Assembly (NCBI RefSeq): GCF_954871325.1
Contig: NC_088778.1
Span: 10,983,882 to 11,047,881 of the forward strand
Direction of reading: 5' to 3'
From: Gordionus sp. m RMFG-2023
Lineage: Eukaryota > Nematomorpha > Gordioida > Chordodea > Parachordodidae
Length of the DNA stretch: 64,000 bases
Shown here: positions 10,438-22,289 of the stretch, piece after piece
Layout: each line of letters begins with the position of its first letter
How positions within the stretch are numbered: position 1 is the first letter of the stretch
Program-made: the position numbers and the translations under genes
Notes under the pieces: generated by a model
The model's database searches: none
Seen by the model: the letters and a program-made list of their open reading frames with translations, nothing else
What the model was told of the DNA's origin: nothing

Positions 10438-12690
10438 TAGGCCTTGGTTTTTTGATCAGACCTGGCCATGTCTTCAAAAAAAAATTTCAGGCCAATGTCA
10501 AGCCCATATTTAAAATTAAAAAATTTTTAAGCATCTAAGTTCATAATAATTTCGAAAAATTTTTCCCAAGCCAGGTCCAAGCCCATATTAATTGTGAAAA
10601 ATATTTCCCAAGCCCAGCAAAACCCATGATCTATTTTTTCGTCGGATTCAGAAAAATAGGACCGATGTAAGGGGTTAACAAGGAATCTGTCCAATATGTA
10701 CATTTTTTTGCTATTTTATATTATTGAGAAAATTCTTCAAAATAATTTATCATCAAATGAAGGTGAAATCTGGATTTACCCATCATTCTACTGATTAGCT
10801 CCTGGTATTTATATGAAATTTATGAATACATATTAAAGTACCATGCCTTATAAAAATCAGTGATAATATGCTAATACTAATTTAAGTTTTAAAAAAATTA
10901 CCACCTCCAAAACTTAAAATATAAAATTACATTTAAGACATTGTTATTAAATTACAATAGAAAAAAAAAGGATATTCTAAGTTAACGAATAATAGGAGGT
11001 TAAATTATATATAAGTAAAAGGTTATACATTTAATCAAAAATGTTATAATAAGTTATATGAATAACATACATTCAACAATCATGAAGTGAGAAAATATAC
11101 AAAACTATGGAATGCATGTATAAATCCAAATATTCAGAAAAGATAAGAGTTATTCAGTTGAAAGTTGCATATGGAATATCCTAGATTTATTATATGGTAA
11201 TGGCAAAATTTTAAAAATATAGCTATGCTAACAGCAATTGAGTTGTATTAAATAAAAAATCTGCTTTCATGATAACAATTACATTGATTTACGAAGTTGC
11301 AAAGTTACAATGATATTTCATAAAAGTGATCATTCATAAAGCATGGTTTTTAATTTAAATAATCCATCATCAAATTAAGGAACAAAATTCTTTGTCAAAC
11401 TTGATGATCTATCAACTAGCAGCAATCATATAAATGCAAATATTTCCTTATGCATAAAAATTACCTAATTAAAAGATATATAATTGTATAAAATTCTATG
11501 ATTGGATCCTTCATTAAGGGTTTTTAATAATGGAAGGCTCAAAGCACTCCTTGGTAAATTGCTCTCCAGAGTTTTGAGTAAGTTTGCATCTTCTCATGAC
11601 ATGGATCCATTCTTCAATATGATCTTTATTGTAAGAAAATGTATTTAATAATTTAAACGTTGATACTGTGAAATCGAAATCCTAACCCTCTGATGACTTG
11701 GCTAAGCTATATTTCTTAATTTGATAGATTTCCATTTATTGATAATTTATCTAATTAGGTATATTGACCTTGAGTAACCAATATCTTTAACGTCTTCTGG
11801 TGAGGTATCTTGGATATTTTATAAAATCATCATTACGTGATAAAAACGTTTTCGCCCTCTAGTTCTAGATACAACAGAGCTACGTTAGGTTTTCCTCATA
11901 ATCCATCTAACTGGACAAATTAAAAATGTGGATAAAGATGAGGAGCCCTTCACACGTTTGTGGGTAAGCCGCACGTACTTGTATGCGTAATAGTCCTAGG
12001 ACTATTACTTAAACATCTGTGGGCTGATGGGGAATGGTCAAAAATAAGCACAGCCCACACCCATAAAATGCTTATATACTTAATTACTTTAAAGGCAAAG
12101 GAGGACCTTTTTTAATCACTAGGTACATTAGATATATGATGGGAAAATTAAGAGCAAATAATGAATGGAAAAGGTAAAATAAATATATATAATCACATGA
12201 TAGAAATTGCAATTGGCTTAACATTTGCATGATGATTTTTATTGAACGAATATTTTTTAAAAGAATACTAATGACTAAATTTGTTGTGACACGGCTTTTA
12301 TATATATTTTAGATTATAGATAGATTTGATTTTATTATTTAAAGATTGATAAGACTCTAAATTTTTATTAAATGAGTGCAATTTTAATTATAAGATTAGA
12401 TTAATACACATAACTTATATTTTCACTATATCAGGCTGCAATTAAATTCTTGTCATAATTGGTGTTTTTTAAAATTATTATATTGTTATATATTTTGTTT
12501 GTTTGTAAATTTATTGTATTTTTATTACGCAGAATAATCTGGTTTGTTAACATAAGCGCATTGGTTTGACTGTATTATTTTTATTTTCAAGAATTATTTT
12601 TTGTATTTATTGAATTATAAAGTATAATGTTTAAAAGAAGCCATGTTAGGCAAGGATTTTTTTATTTTGAATATATTAAAATCTATTCTA
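10438..12690. other. Gene-poor AT-rich stretch
   Basis: The first ~200 bases are the right part of the hAT-like repeat split at 8726. The remainder holds one possible minus-strand exon (11514-11681, listed separately) and a perfect 20-bp palindrome, TAATAGTCCTAGGACTATTA, at 11988-12007, inside a relatively GC-rich patch (11880-12070). Nothing else is recognisable. Confidence 0.4.
11514..11681 (-). pseudogene. Possible terminal exon of an unrecognised gene
   Basis: On the minus strand a 55-codon open stretch starts just after a TTAG acceptor-like sequence and ends at TAA (11514-11516). It reads DFDFTVSTFKLLNTF, then IEEWIHVMRRCKLTQ and FTKECFEPSIIKNP. The balanced composition (Trp, His, Cys, Gln, Glu) and length are unusual for random sequence this AT-rich. 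Upstream on the same strand (about 11755-11800) a second short open piece, QDTSPEDVKDIGYS, is followed by a GT donor, but its phase does not match this exon. I do not recognise the protein. It could be a decayed gene or transposon piece. Confidence 0.3.
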
Positions 12691-12692
12691 CC

Positions 12693-13440
12693 CCGTGGCG
12701 TAGCTACGGGAGGGGGGGGGGGGTCGGATTTGGATTCCCCACCCCAGAGCAAATTTTTTTAGATTATACTTTCAAAAGACTCTAAAGTGACTTTATATCC
12801 AATAAATACGATGAATATGTATATTTTTCTGGCTTTGATGTTTGTGGAAGGATATTCTATTACTATTGAAATTATTCTGGATAGTATTATTAATCATTGA
12901 GAATAATCTACTAAATTATAATAACATATTATTTATGCATAAAAAATATATTTATTATATATTATCGAATTGATTTCTATAAAAGTATAATAAATTGAAA
13001 GGTATATCTATAAAGGTTATGTCGAAATGTGTTATTTGATTAAAATTAGTGTTGTTAATGGCTCAATTTGCGCCGATATGGCTAACGCAATATATGCCAG
13101 AAAATTATACAAGCCTGAAAATTTTGATCATGGATGATACAAAGGTTTAGACATTATTCGTAAAATCTCTAAGCTCGAGCGATATTTTTTGGCTAAAATA
13201 TTGAGTTAGCTGTTTATAAAAATCGGCTCAAATCGAGCCATTTAATAACACTAAATTAAATGATCAATAATTCTAGGATTTTTATATTATAAGAAAAAAA
13301 TTATGTGATTATTAAGATAAACCCGGCCGAAGGCCGGGCAAAAGTGCAGAAGACCAGATAAAGGGGGGTCTGGGGGCGAAGCCCCTCAGGCATTTATATG
13401 TATGGACCCTATCTAAGGAAAATTCTTAGCTACGCCACTG
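12693..13440. mobile_element. Non-autonomous hAT element (CAGTGGCGTAGCTA-type ends)
   Basis: The left end CCGTGGCGTAGCTACGGGAG and right end CTTAGCTACGCCACTG form terminal inverted repeats of a well-known hAT type. Flanks carry an 8-bp duplication with one mismatch (ATTCTACC at 12685-12692, ATTCTATC at 13441-13448). A 12-base G run (12712-12723) follows the left end. No transposase is seen. A palindromic MITE sits inside at 13047-13253. An end of the same type appears at 37532. Confidence 0.82.
13047..13253. mobile_element. Palindromic MITE (TAGTGTTGTTAA family), nested copy
   Basis: It starts TAGTGTTGTTAATGGCTC and ends GAGCCATTTAATAACACTA, with inverted arms holding 'gccgat' and 'atcggc' and central 'aagcctgaaaattttgatca'. 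Flanking 8-mers ATTAAAAT and AATTAAAT are similar but not identical, suggesting an old insertion into the surrounding hAT. Other copies: 29746-29940, 45797-46019, 46050-46163, 53371-53580 and 60747-60935. Confidence 0.78.
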
Positions 13441-13500
13441 ATTCTATCCTAACCTTTGTGCAAAGATAAATAATTTATAGAAGGCCAACGGCAATACTTA

Positions 13501-14304
13501 GGTCCTTGAAGTTGGCAGAACGACTTGGCAATTGACAAAAGTTATGCCATTAGTTAGCATCTTAATTGCATTTAATAGCACTTCTATCCTGACATCAGCA
13601 GAATGAACCGTTCGTGAGTTATGAGCAAAATAAGGTAAGTGTGAAATTTTTAAGCTGCCAAAACGACTTGAGGTGCAATTAACAAAAGTTATGCCATTAT
13701 TTAGAGTCATAACTACACCTAATTGCACTTCTATCCAGACATCAGCAGAATGAACCGCTTGTGAGTTATGATAATAAAGTGTTGGCACTTTGCCAAAACC
13801 GAAAATATAAAAGATATTGATCTGAAACTTGGCAATTATGTAGTATTCAATATGTACGTTAATAATCACCAAGCTGGATCTGCCAACTTCACGCTTTTAA
13901 AACGGTTATAACTCGGTTTCGGGTTTTGATACCGATATCCAACTTGGAGATTATTAACGTACATATTGAATACTACATAATTGCCAAGTTTCAGATCATT
14001 ATCTTTTATACTCGATATTGGGAAAGTGCCAACACTTTCTTATTTTGCTCATAACTCACAAACTGTTCATTCTGCTGATGTCCGGATAGAAGTGCAATTA
14101 AGACTCTAAATAATGGCATAACCTTTGTTAATTGCACATCAAGTCGTTCTATCAGCTTGAAAATTTCACACTTTCCTTATTTTGTTCATAACTCACGAAC
14201 GGTTCATTCTACTGATGTCCTGATAAAAGTGCAATTAAGACGCTAACTAATGGCATAACTTTTGTCAATTGCACCTCAAGTCGTTCTGCCAACTTCGAGG
14301 ACCT
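13501..14304. mobile_element. Long inverted-repeat element, ~370-bp arms
   Basis: Left arm (13501-13872) and right arm (about 13938-14304) are inverted copies: 'ggtccttgaagttggcagaa' on the left is mirrored by 'ttctgccaacttcgaggacc' on the right, and the arms converge on 'cattcaatatgtacgttaat'-like sequence around a ~65-bp centre. Each arm itself contains two diverged copies of a ~150-bp unit with 'cattctgctgatgtcc' and 'gtgcaattaagac'. GCAATA occurs just outside both ends, a possible short target duplication. The 124-codon minus-strand frame here follows the repeat and is not a gene. Confidence 0.78.
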
Positions 14305-15556
14305 GCAATAATTATGTGTTAAAAATGGAATATTAATATCACTCATAATATCTAAATTTAATTTAACATTAATAAGTATGCTTAATTGATTTTTATTATT
14401 TAAATTATTTTATAACCGTAATTAAATAAATATAATCAATGAAAATTAACAAATTTAATATTGTAATTAGCCAAGTTCAAAATCACTAATCAACTATATT
14501 ATTCATTTTTAAATTTAATTATCATGCCTTTACCTAAAAATATTTTCATGGTCCAGACAAGTATAAGAAATTTTTTTATTATAAGTAAGTAGATATATAA
14601 TAATCCTCAACTATATAGAATTTGTTACAAAGTATTAGATAAAATGTCACTTACACATATATTTAACAGTTATAGAAGAATATATTACAGTTAATATTTT
14701 AGTAAACTTTACTAATAATTCTTTTGATAATAAATATAAGACAATTTGCATAATTCTTTAGATCCGTCATTTATTTTTAATAAAAAATATTATTAAAAAT
14801 TAAAGATCTTGTTATTCATTCCTCAATGGATGTAATCCTAATTAGATATCCTTTTTTCCCTATCTTTTTTAATGTGTTTTTAGGAAAGCTATTTTTTACT
14901 TCTTTGAAAACCGTTCTGAGTTCAATTTTTAATATGAGTACATTTTTGATATTATTACTAACTACTATTATTTTAAGACATAACTAGAGGTGCTGTTAAT
15001 ATATGAAATCTTAATTGCTTTAATCATATAACTCTGGTCCTTTTTTTTAGTTACTAAATGATTCATTTATAACATGGCATCCTTACCTTGTAAATAACTC
15101 AAGACTTCAATATATTTGCATAATTATTTGATCTATAGATTTTTATTGTTTTTGTTATCAATATATCTAACATATAAATGTGTCTTGGATACTACTGAGG
15201 ATTAACCAGCATCTATTATTTGTGTGGCTATTATAATTTAAGATTATTACTCCTATTGTGAGCATTTGATTGCATAATTTATATTAGCAATAATCGTCAA
15301 CTGTCTATAGTCGTTTATATATCATTAAAAATGGAAGACAATCTTTTAGAAATTTAATATCTCACAATAATTTTCTCGATTACTTATTAGCTACCATAAT
15401 ATTATATAAGAGGCTCTAACCATCATATAGTTTTAAGATTTGGATTAGCCATTTATATTCTCTTCTTTAAAAGTTATTGTTTTGGTTAGGCCTGCAAATT
15501 TTTGCTTATAAGTCTATTCTATAAAACAATGTCTATAATGGTAAAAAAAAGGTTAT
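14305..15556. other. No recognisable gene
   Basis: AT-rich sequence with no supported coding frame, inverted termini or tandem array. Confidence 0.5.
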
Positions 15557-15561
15557 ATTAG

Positions 15562-15709
15562 TGAAATGATTTGATTAGTTTATTGTAAAGTTGTAAAGTG
15601 ATTTAATATAATATTATCAGCTATATATATGTTTTTCTATTTTTATAAATTGTAAATAAATTGTATCTTTAAGCGAATATAAAAAATCAATTTATTTAAA
15701 TACATTACA
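15562..15709 (-). repeat. 3' LTR of the young Gypsy fossil
   Basis: 148 bp with TG...CA ends when read on the minus strand; almost identical to the copy at 19612-19761. Next to the purine tract at 15710-15720. Confidence 0.9.
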
Positions 15710-15719
15710 GTTCTCCCCA

Positions 15720-16855
15720 CTATAAATTGAATTCATCATAATAACGTAATGGGGGTTTCGAAACTTTTTTTTCTAGAGTTGTATTTCCATTATGTACTGC
15801 GATGTCCAAATCCTCAGTGATTGTCATGGGTGTTTCTTTAGCTTGTACATGAGCTTCCCTTAGTTGGTCGGCATGCTTGTTTTTTACAATACCCTCAGAC
15901 TCAACATCATACAATATCGCACTTTTCTGTTGAACCACGGTTCCTTCATGCCATCCCGCAGTCCTTTCGTTTTTTACCCAAACTTTTTGCTTCTCTTTAA
16001 ATTCACGTGGCTCAACGTTCCTGTCATTATAATTTTTTTGTTTCCATAACGCGTTTTCAGTCCTTTCTCTCGTAGATAATTTCCACGTCGTCCTGAGCGG
16101 CCTTCCAAACATCATTTCGGCAGGGGATTTACCGGTAGTTGCGTTTGGAGTATTTCGGTGTGTAATTAAAACATTCGCTAAATTTAACTGGTCCGGAGTT
16201 CCACTTCTCCTTCCAGCATAGACACGCGTCTTTATCGTACGTATATAGCGCTCAGCCAAACCATTCGATTTTGGGCTATAAGGGGCCGATATAAAATGTT
16301 TTATATTATTTTTAAAAAGAAACGTTTTGAATTCAGATCCAGTAAACTGAGTACCGTTATCTGAAACAATGTAACGAGTTAAACCAAATGTAGCGAAATA
16401 ATTACGCAGATTATTTATTACACTCGTCGAATTAATATGTGTTAAAATTGCAACTTCAACCCATTTGGTGAAAGCGTCTACGCAAATTAACCAGTACTTT
16501 CCAGACACGGGGCCTGTCAAATCAATGTGTATTCTTTCCCAAGGTCGGGTAGGAATATTCCAATTGTATAATGGTACATCTCTGGCTCCCGGTCTTCCTT
16601 CCAACTTTTGCAGTTTTTTACGAATTCTTCAACATCTCGGTCAAAATTTGTCCAGAAGACATAGTATCGGCTTAAGGATTTCATCCCAACTATCCCCGGA
16701 TGTCCTCGATGGATAACACTCAAAACCTCTTTTTTTAGGTTATCAGGAATGATGATTCTATCATTATAAAATAAAAGCCCTTCTTCGAAAGAAATATTAT
16801 CTTTAATTAAGATGAATTTTTTTAAACTTTCCGAATAATTATTCATATTATCCAT
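15720..16855 (-). pseudogene. Integrase region of the young Gypsy fossil
   Basis: Minus-strand integrase features: an HHCC-type zinc-binding region (GHPGIVGMKSLSRYYVFW near 16700) and the catalytic core with D in HIDLTGPVSG, D in SDNGTQFTGSEF, and E in SPKSNGLAERYIRTIKTR. A C-terminal part with KVWVKNERTAGWHEGTVV follows. It is a fossil pol segment of the element at 15562-19761. Confidence 0.88.
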
Positions 16856-16986
16856 ATGCCAATGATTTTTTTATTAATTTAACAATCTCTTTTAGATTTA
16901 TATCATTGATCGTTTCACTAATAACTTTACTTCGAGTGAATGATAAATCTTCAATTAAATTGATCCTTACTTCTCTAATTTCATTT

Positions 16987-18250
16987 TCAAATTTTTTTTT
17001 TAACTTCATTCATTTTTTCTCTCTCTACCCCCAAACGGGACAGAGCTTCGGCGCATTTGTTTTGATTACCCGGCCTATGAATTATCTCATAGTCGTAATT
17101 TAAAAGCTTCGTGGCCCACCTTATTAAACGGTTATTTGTTATCTTGTTAAGGTCTCTTTTATCACCTAAGATATATTTTGAAGGTTTATGATCAGTAACC
17201 AAAATAAAATGTCTTCCATAAATGTACTGATGAAACTTCTCGATAGCGAACATGATCGCCGAAGCCTCCCGATCAATAGTGGCGTAATTCTTTTCAGCTG
17301 CTGAAAGTGTCCTCGATGCCTAAGCAATCGGTTTCTCCTGGCCAGTAAGAAATCGGTGTGCAATAACAGCTCCTAGACCATCTTCGGAAGCGTCACAAGA
17401 TATTACGACAGGAACATCGGCTGAATAAGGAATTATTGTATCCTTTTTTGATAATATTTTTTTAACTACATTAAATATTTCATCTTCTTTAGCTGACCAA
17501 AACCAACTCACATTTTTACTCGTTAGTCGGTGTAAAGGCGCACAAATAGAATGTAAATTTTTAATAAACGATTCATGATAATTTACCATTCCCAAAAACG
17601 AACGTAATTCTTTAACATTAGATGGTGTTTTACAATATTTTATAGCATTAATCTTATCTTCGGTCGGTTGAATTCCGAATTCATCAATAACATTACCTAA
17701 ATAAGTAACTGACCTTTCTCCAATTTTAATTTTATCGGTCGTAGTTGTCAGTCCAGCTTTATCAAATCTTCTTAATACTTCTTCTAGATTAACTATATGA
17801 TCAAAATTATTCTCGCCTGCAATAATTACATCGTCTAAAAATACACTAACTATAGGAATTCCCTTTAATAGGTTTTGCATAAAACGTTGAAATATTATCG
17901 GAGCGCTAGTCAACCCAAAAGGAATTCTTTGATATCGGTAATAACCGACATGAGTCGAAATTACTAAAAGGTCTCTACATTCTGGACTAACTCCGAATTG
18001 TAAAAATGCATCTCTTAAATCTATCGTTGAAAATATTTTATCACCCGCGATCCTATTTGTCAGGTCAACGAAAGTTGGTAGTAAATCGTTATCTATCGCT
18101 AAATATTTGTTGATTGTTAAACAAAAATCTATATCCGCACGGCACCGGATTTCTTTAAAATATTAACCGTTGGCGTAGCCCAAGTAATTGGAGTCTTTGT
18201 TGGATCTACCTTCTCGATAACGCCTTCATTTAAAAGTCTGTCCAACTCAG
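16987..18250 (-). pseudogene. RNase H and reverse transcriptase region of the young Gypsy fossil
   Basis: RT features on the minus strand: FLDDVIIAGEN (the YxDD-type motif, here FLDD), TYLGNVIDEFGIQPTEDKI and LRSFLGMVNYHESFIKN. The RNase H part shows SCDASEDGLGAVIAH and FHQYIYGRHFILVTDHKP. This order and these motifs define Ty3/Gypsy pol. Confidence 0.88.
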
Positions 18251-18356
18251 CTTCAACGGTTCGAAGCAAAGGAAATGGAATTCTTCTAGATGGTAACGCA
18301 ATTGGCACTGTATTTGGTTGTATCTTTAAGACGGCTTCCTGTAATTTTATTTGTCT

Positions 18357-19058
18357 TCATTTTTTTTTAAAAACTTGCGGAAATTTTGAAACAATTGTAT
18401 TTAAACTGGAATCTTTCATATTTATATTGTTAATACGAACTTCTTCAGGAAGTTTTATATCAAATTCTTTAAGAAAAGGCTTTCCAAAAATGAGGGAATT
18501 CTCACCCTTAACTACCCAAACAGGTGAAAATTTTGAAATACTTTTTACTTCGACTTCCACTAAACATTTACCCAATACTTCGATTTTGATATGGTTATAT
18601 CCTATTAGTTTCTAAGCAGGTGATAATGTTGGTTTGCCTATGCGACTCCAGGTAACCTCGTCTATCACACTACACGCCGCCCCAGTATCGAATTCCATAG
18701 TAAGCTGCAGTCCATTTATCTTCGCATCGATTGTAGCTTTATTAGCAAAAGACAGGCGAGGCGTCCGTGGTAAAATCATTATAGCATGCGTTCTCCACTC
18801 TTTCGCTATGTGGTTTGCTTTTCCGCATCTAAAGCATATTACTTTTTTTTGACTGAAATTAGGTTTAAAACGTGGTTTATAATAATTATTGTTGAATTTG
18901 ATAGCATTATAATTATTATTATTGAATTTGTTTACGTTGTTATAATTATTCCTAGAATAAGTATTTTTGGAAACTTGCATAGGCTTATGTTTAATTATTT
19001 TATTAACTTCTGTCAGGGTTTCCTTCTCCAATGAAGACAGCGCGATAGCTACACGCAC
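18357..19058 (-). pseudogene. Zinc knuckle and protease region of the young Gypsy fossil
   Basis: Minus-strand features: CFRCGKANHIAKEW, a CCHC-type knuckle whose last position is altered, then the aspartic protease signature MEFDTGAACSVIDEV, and a retropepsin-like tail with SLIFGKPFLKEFDIKLPEE. It precedes RT as expected for Gypsy elements. Confidence 0.85.
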
Positions 19059-19611
19059 AGTATCTTCAAAAGTAATATTTCCTTCGGCATATTTTGACCG
19101 AAGTTCTTTGTCCAGCTCGGGTAACCCTACTCCTAAGATGAAAATATCCCTTAAGAGTTAATCAACCGGCGATTTAAAATTACATAAAGCGCAAATGCTT
19201 TTTAATTTAATTGAAAAGTCAATTATACTTTCGTTATTTCTTTTTAAAAATATTATTCCTATAAAGAAAAATGCTAGAGACATCCTTAAAATTTTTTTCT
19301 AGATTCTCTATTAAAGTTAAATAATTTATATTATTTAAAATATTTGGAAAATAAAATTTTTTAATTTTAATTAAATTTTCGGTGCCTATATAGGCCAATA
19401 AAAGATCCTTTTTTTTATTTTCATCGAAAATATTTTTTACCTTGAAAATGAGTTCTATATCATATAGGTAATCCTGAATATTAACTTTTTCTTTGACAAA
19501 TTCTGGAATATATGAGTAAATTCTTCAATCTTCTTCAGAGGCATGGTATAATTTTAATCTTTTTATCGTCGTCGTCAAAAATGACTTGAAAAATAAATCG
19601 TCGTCGCCAAA

Positions 19612-19761
19612 TGAAATGATTTGATTAGTTTATTGTAAAGTTGTAAAGTGATTTAATATAATATTATCAGCTATATATATATGTTTTTCTATTTTTATAA
19701 ATTGTAAATAAATTGTATCTTTAAGCGAATATAAAAAATCAATTTATTTAAATACATTACA
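19612..19761 (-). repeat. 5' LTR of the young Gypsy fossil
   Basis: 150 bp, matching the LTR at 15562-15709 except for one extra TA in a TA repeat. Primer binding site lies immediately to its left on the plus strand. Confidence 0.9.
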
Positions 19762-19766
19762 ATTAG

Positions 19767-21540
19767 TTTCATGACTTTTTGTTAATTTAGGTTGCTGAGA
19801 ATTATATTACCTTGTGTGGTTTTTAAAAACCATTATCGATTGAGGCAGTGTATGAATTAATTTACCTTTTTTTTATCACTTGTAATTCTTTAGACACAAA
19901 ATTTTTTTTTATATCAGTAATCGAAAATATTTAATATTGCAATAAATAGATTAGAAATGTCTTGTATTGTTTTGCTTTCATTGTATAATGACAAAATATG
20001 AAATTCAGAATAATTATTCAGAGTTTGCAGATTTCAATTAAAAAGGTATAATATATTAATAGATAGAGGAGAGGGTTTCATGCTTAGTAAATTTCTACGA
20101 ATTTCTAAGAATTTTTTATTTTTATATTGATTATTTTTATCGGTGTATAATTTAAGGACTTCCAGCGACTACATAAGTGGGGGGGGGGGGGGTGTAAGAA
20201 CATTTTGTATCTAAATATCTGAAAGGAATGGAGGGAATAGGCATCAGTTGTGGGGTAGGATAAAATTATCGAGACTTATCTATTAAATTTTTGAATTATA
20301 TATGGATATAATTTTGCCATAATAATTTATAATATAATTATAGACCTAGTATAATATAAACAGATTGCTAAACATCAATCAATGTTACAATCATAATATA
20401 TTATACCCCAATTTTTGAATTTCCCGTAAATAACATTTTACACAATTTCACAACATTTTTTTAACATTTATATATTATTACTTAAATTAGATGCCAAGCA
20501 ATAAAATAAGTTACAAGGTAAAATGTTTGTATACAGACTTACCTTCTAAATTATTTGAAAATAGAAAATTTATTTACATTACAAAAAAAAAGACATCATA
20601 GTGATGTAAAGTTTGAGGTAATAGCTAATAAAATAGATAATGTATGCAACAAACTTGGTCCAAAATAAATAATCTCATAACAAATTCAATACTCAATTTA
20701 AAATAAATTGCAACATATTTTTAAAAGGTTAAACTATTTTCTGGTTTTAAAATGCATTTTATATCAAAGATCAATATATTATATAATTATAAGTACATTT
20801 ATATTTTAAGGAAATTGACTCCATCAAAAATCTTAAATCAACTACAACCTTTGAAAATATTATCACACTAAATGAAGACGAAGATTTTTTAAAAATTTAT
20901 ATCAAAATTTATTTATTTGATCTAAGGAAAACTCATAATATAGAAATTGTATTCATTTTTAAAGACAAGAAAGTTATTCAAAATATAATCAATACCATTT
21001 TTTTTTTTTTAAATAAAATAAATTTATTTATTTATGATATATAAAATGATTATTATATTAATTTAAAAAGTGGTTAATGAATTTTGATATAAAATTTGAA
21101 TAATAAATTAATTATATAAATTAGTAATATTTGGGTAATGTATTAAAGGTAGTTAAGTAAATAAATAATAGTAAAAAGAGAAATAAAAAATGGTGGATAA
21201 TAGAAGATATATAATTTTAGTAGAAAATTAGTAATAAAGTATGGTCAAATATAGTATTGAAAAGAGAAAACGTGTTTTGGAAAATGTAGGTTTTTTTTAA
21301 AAAAAAAATATTAAATAACTAAGAATAAGGTTATATACATTATAAATTAATATAATATATTTTATAATAAATCATTTATACAATTTTTACATAACGGAAT
21401 TTAAGAAAAATATATAATTTAACAATTCTAGAAATTTTAAGAAATTTAACAACCAACGACTTCATAATACAAAGTATAATAATGGGAATATAATTAGTGC
21501 AAATGATAATACGAGGAAGAAGGGGGGGGGGGGTAATTTT
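19767..21540. other. Gene-poor AT-rich stretch with two G runs
   Basis: No recognisable gene. G runs at 20179-20192 (14) and 21522-21533 (12). Two short open pieces that might be decayed exons are listed at 20491-21015. Confidence 0.45.
20491..21015 (+). pseudogene. Two possible decayed coding pieces, unrecognised
   Basis: An ATG at 20491 opens MPSNKISYKVKCLYTDLPSK and continues ~40 codons; in the next frame DVKFEVIANKIDNVCNKLG continues after a poly-A run. At about 20816, after a TTAAG acceptor-like site, EIDSIKNLKSTTTFENIITL opens for ~65 codons to a poly-T run. The amino acid mix looks protein-like, but I recognise no family. They may be exons of a decayed gene or an open reading frame of an unknown element. 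Confidence 0.25.
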
Positions 21541-21572
21541 AAATGATTTAGGGAAGAAGAAGAAAATATAGA

Positions 21573-22130
21573 TTAATCAGGCTCCCCGGGGAATGAACCT
21601 ATGAAGCATGTGAAATTAGATTTTATAATCTGAATTCCTATGCGTTGACGTAAGTAGACGCCTTCTTTTGGGTCTCCTGATTTTGTTCTTAAGGTTCTCC
21701 CAATCTTTTTAATTAGGCTAAGAGCCTGACTTCCAAGAGATGTTAAAGTTGTCGTGACAACTGGTACGAATTTATACTCATCTGGAATATCCACATATTT
21801 ATTTCTTTTAAAATCTTCGGTGTATTTTAAAATGTCTTTATTGATGTTGGAGGGTGAGAGGGGGTCAACGCAGGAGAAATCCCACGCTAGAAATCGGCCA
21901 TTCTCCCAGGGAATTTGTGTAATTCCATCGGGTCGTCTCCCATCCGTAAAGAGACCTGAGGGTTCTAAAGTGGCAGGAAAGCCTGCTGACTGTAAGGCTC
22001 GTTTTATGAGAGCATTACACCTGTTATGCCGGATTGAGCGTCCGCTGCTAAAAATGCATTGGAGGCAATGACGACCAGTTTGACTAACTGGCCTTTTGCA
22101 CTTGATATTTAAAATGAATAGCAATCTCAT
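21573..22130 (-). mobile_element. LINE 3' end: C-terminal endonuclease-like domain
   Basis: A 185-codon open minus-strand frame ending at 21573. It contains GRHCLQC (zinc-binding-like), GRSIRHNRCNALIKRALQ, then FTDGRRPDGITQIPWENGRF and LAWDFSCVDPLSPS, and ends with SGDPKEGVYLRQRIGIQI. From memory this is the C-terminal domain of a LINE group common in marine invertebrates ('SRHN.L......P..EP.G...DG.RPDG....PW..G...WD...VD'). The PDG...WD pattern suits a PD-(D/E)XK restriction-like endonuclease fold, but that fold assignment is inferred. The reverse transcriptase is missing on this side, so the copy is 5'-truncated. The domain has no internal stops, so it is fairly recent. Confidence 0.72.
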
Positions 22131-22289
22131 TTAGATGCTTTCTATCAAGAAATTTTTCTATTGTTAAATGATGAAACCCAGTTTTATAATTTCTGAATAT
22201 ATTTTTTTAAAGAATGTGAATGAAACGTAATATTTTTAAGTTTATGCAATATTTTAATAGTTTATCTATAGAATGCAGAGAAGATACAA

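Larger units (their letters stand above)
15562..19761 (-). mobile_element. Ty3/Gypsy LTR retrotransposon fossil, young
   Basis: Two LTRs (15562-15709 and 19612-19761) bound the element, and a 5-bp duplication ATTAG flanks it (15557-15561, 19762-19766). Read on the minus strand, the LTR is TGTAATG...CATTTCA. The primer binding site beside the right LTR reads TTTGGCGACGACG and a purine tract GTGGGGAGAAC borders the left LTR. Parts in Gypsy order: zinc knuckle and protease, reverse transcriptase, RNase H, integrase. There is no envelope gene. The LTRs differ essentially by one 2-bp repeat-length change, so insertion was recent. The copy is broken, with several interruptions in pol, and gag is hard to see. 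Confidence 0.93.

Noticed and set aside
11988-12007. Perfect 20-bp palindrome as an operator or binding site
   Set aside because: No neighbouring gene or second copy to give it a role; kept only as an observation.
13498-13872. 124-codon minus-strand frame
   Set aside because: It lies wholly within one arm of an inverted-repeat element and repeats the same peptide twice, as expected from repeated DNA.
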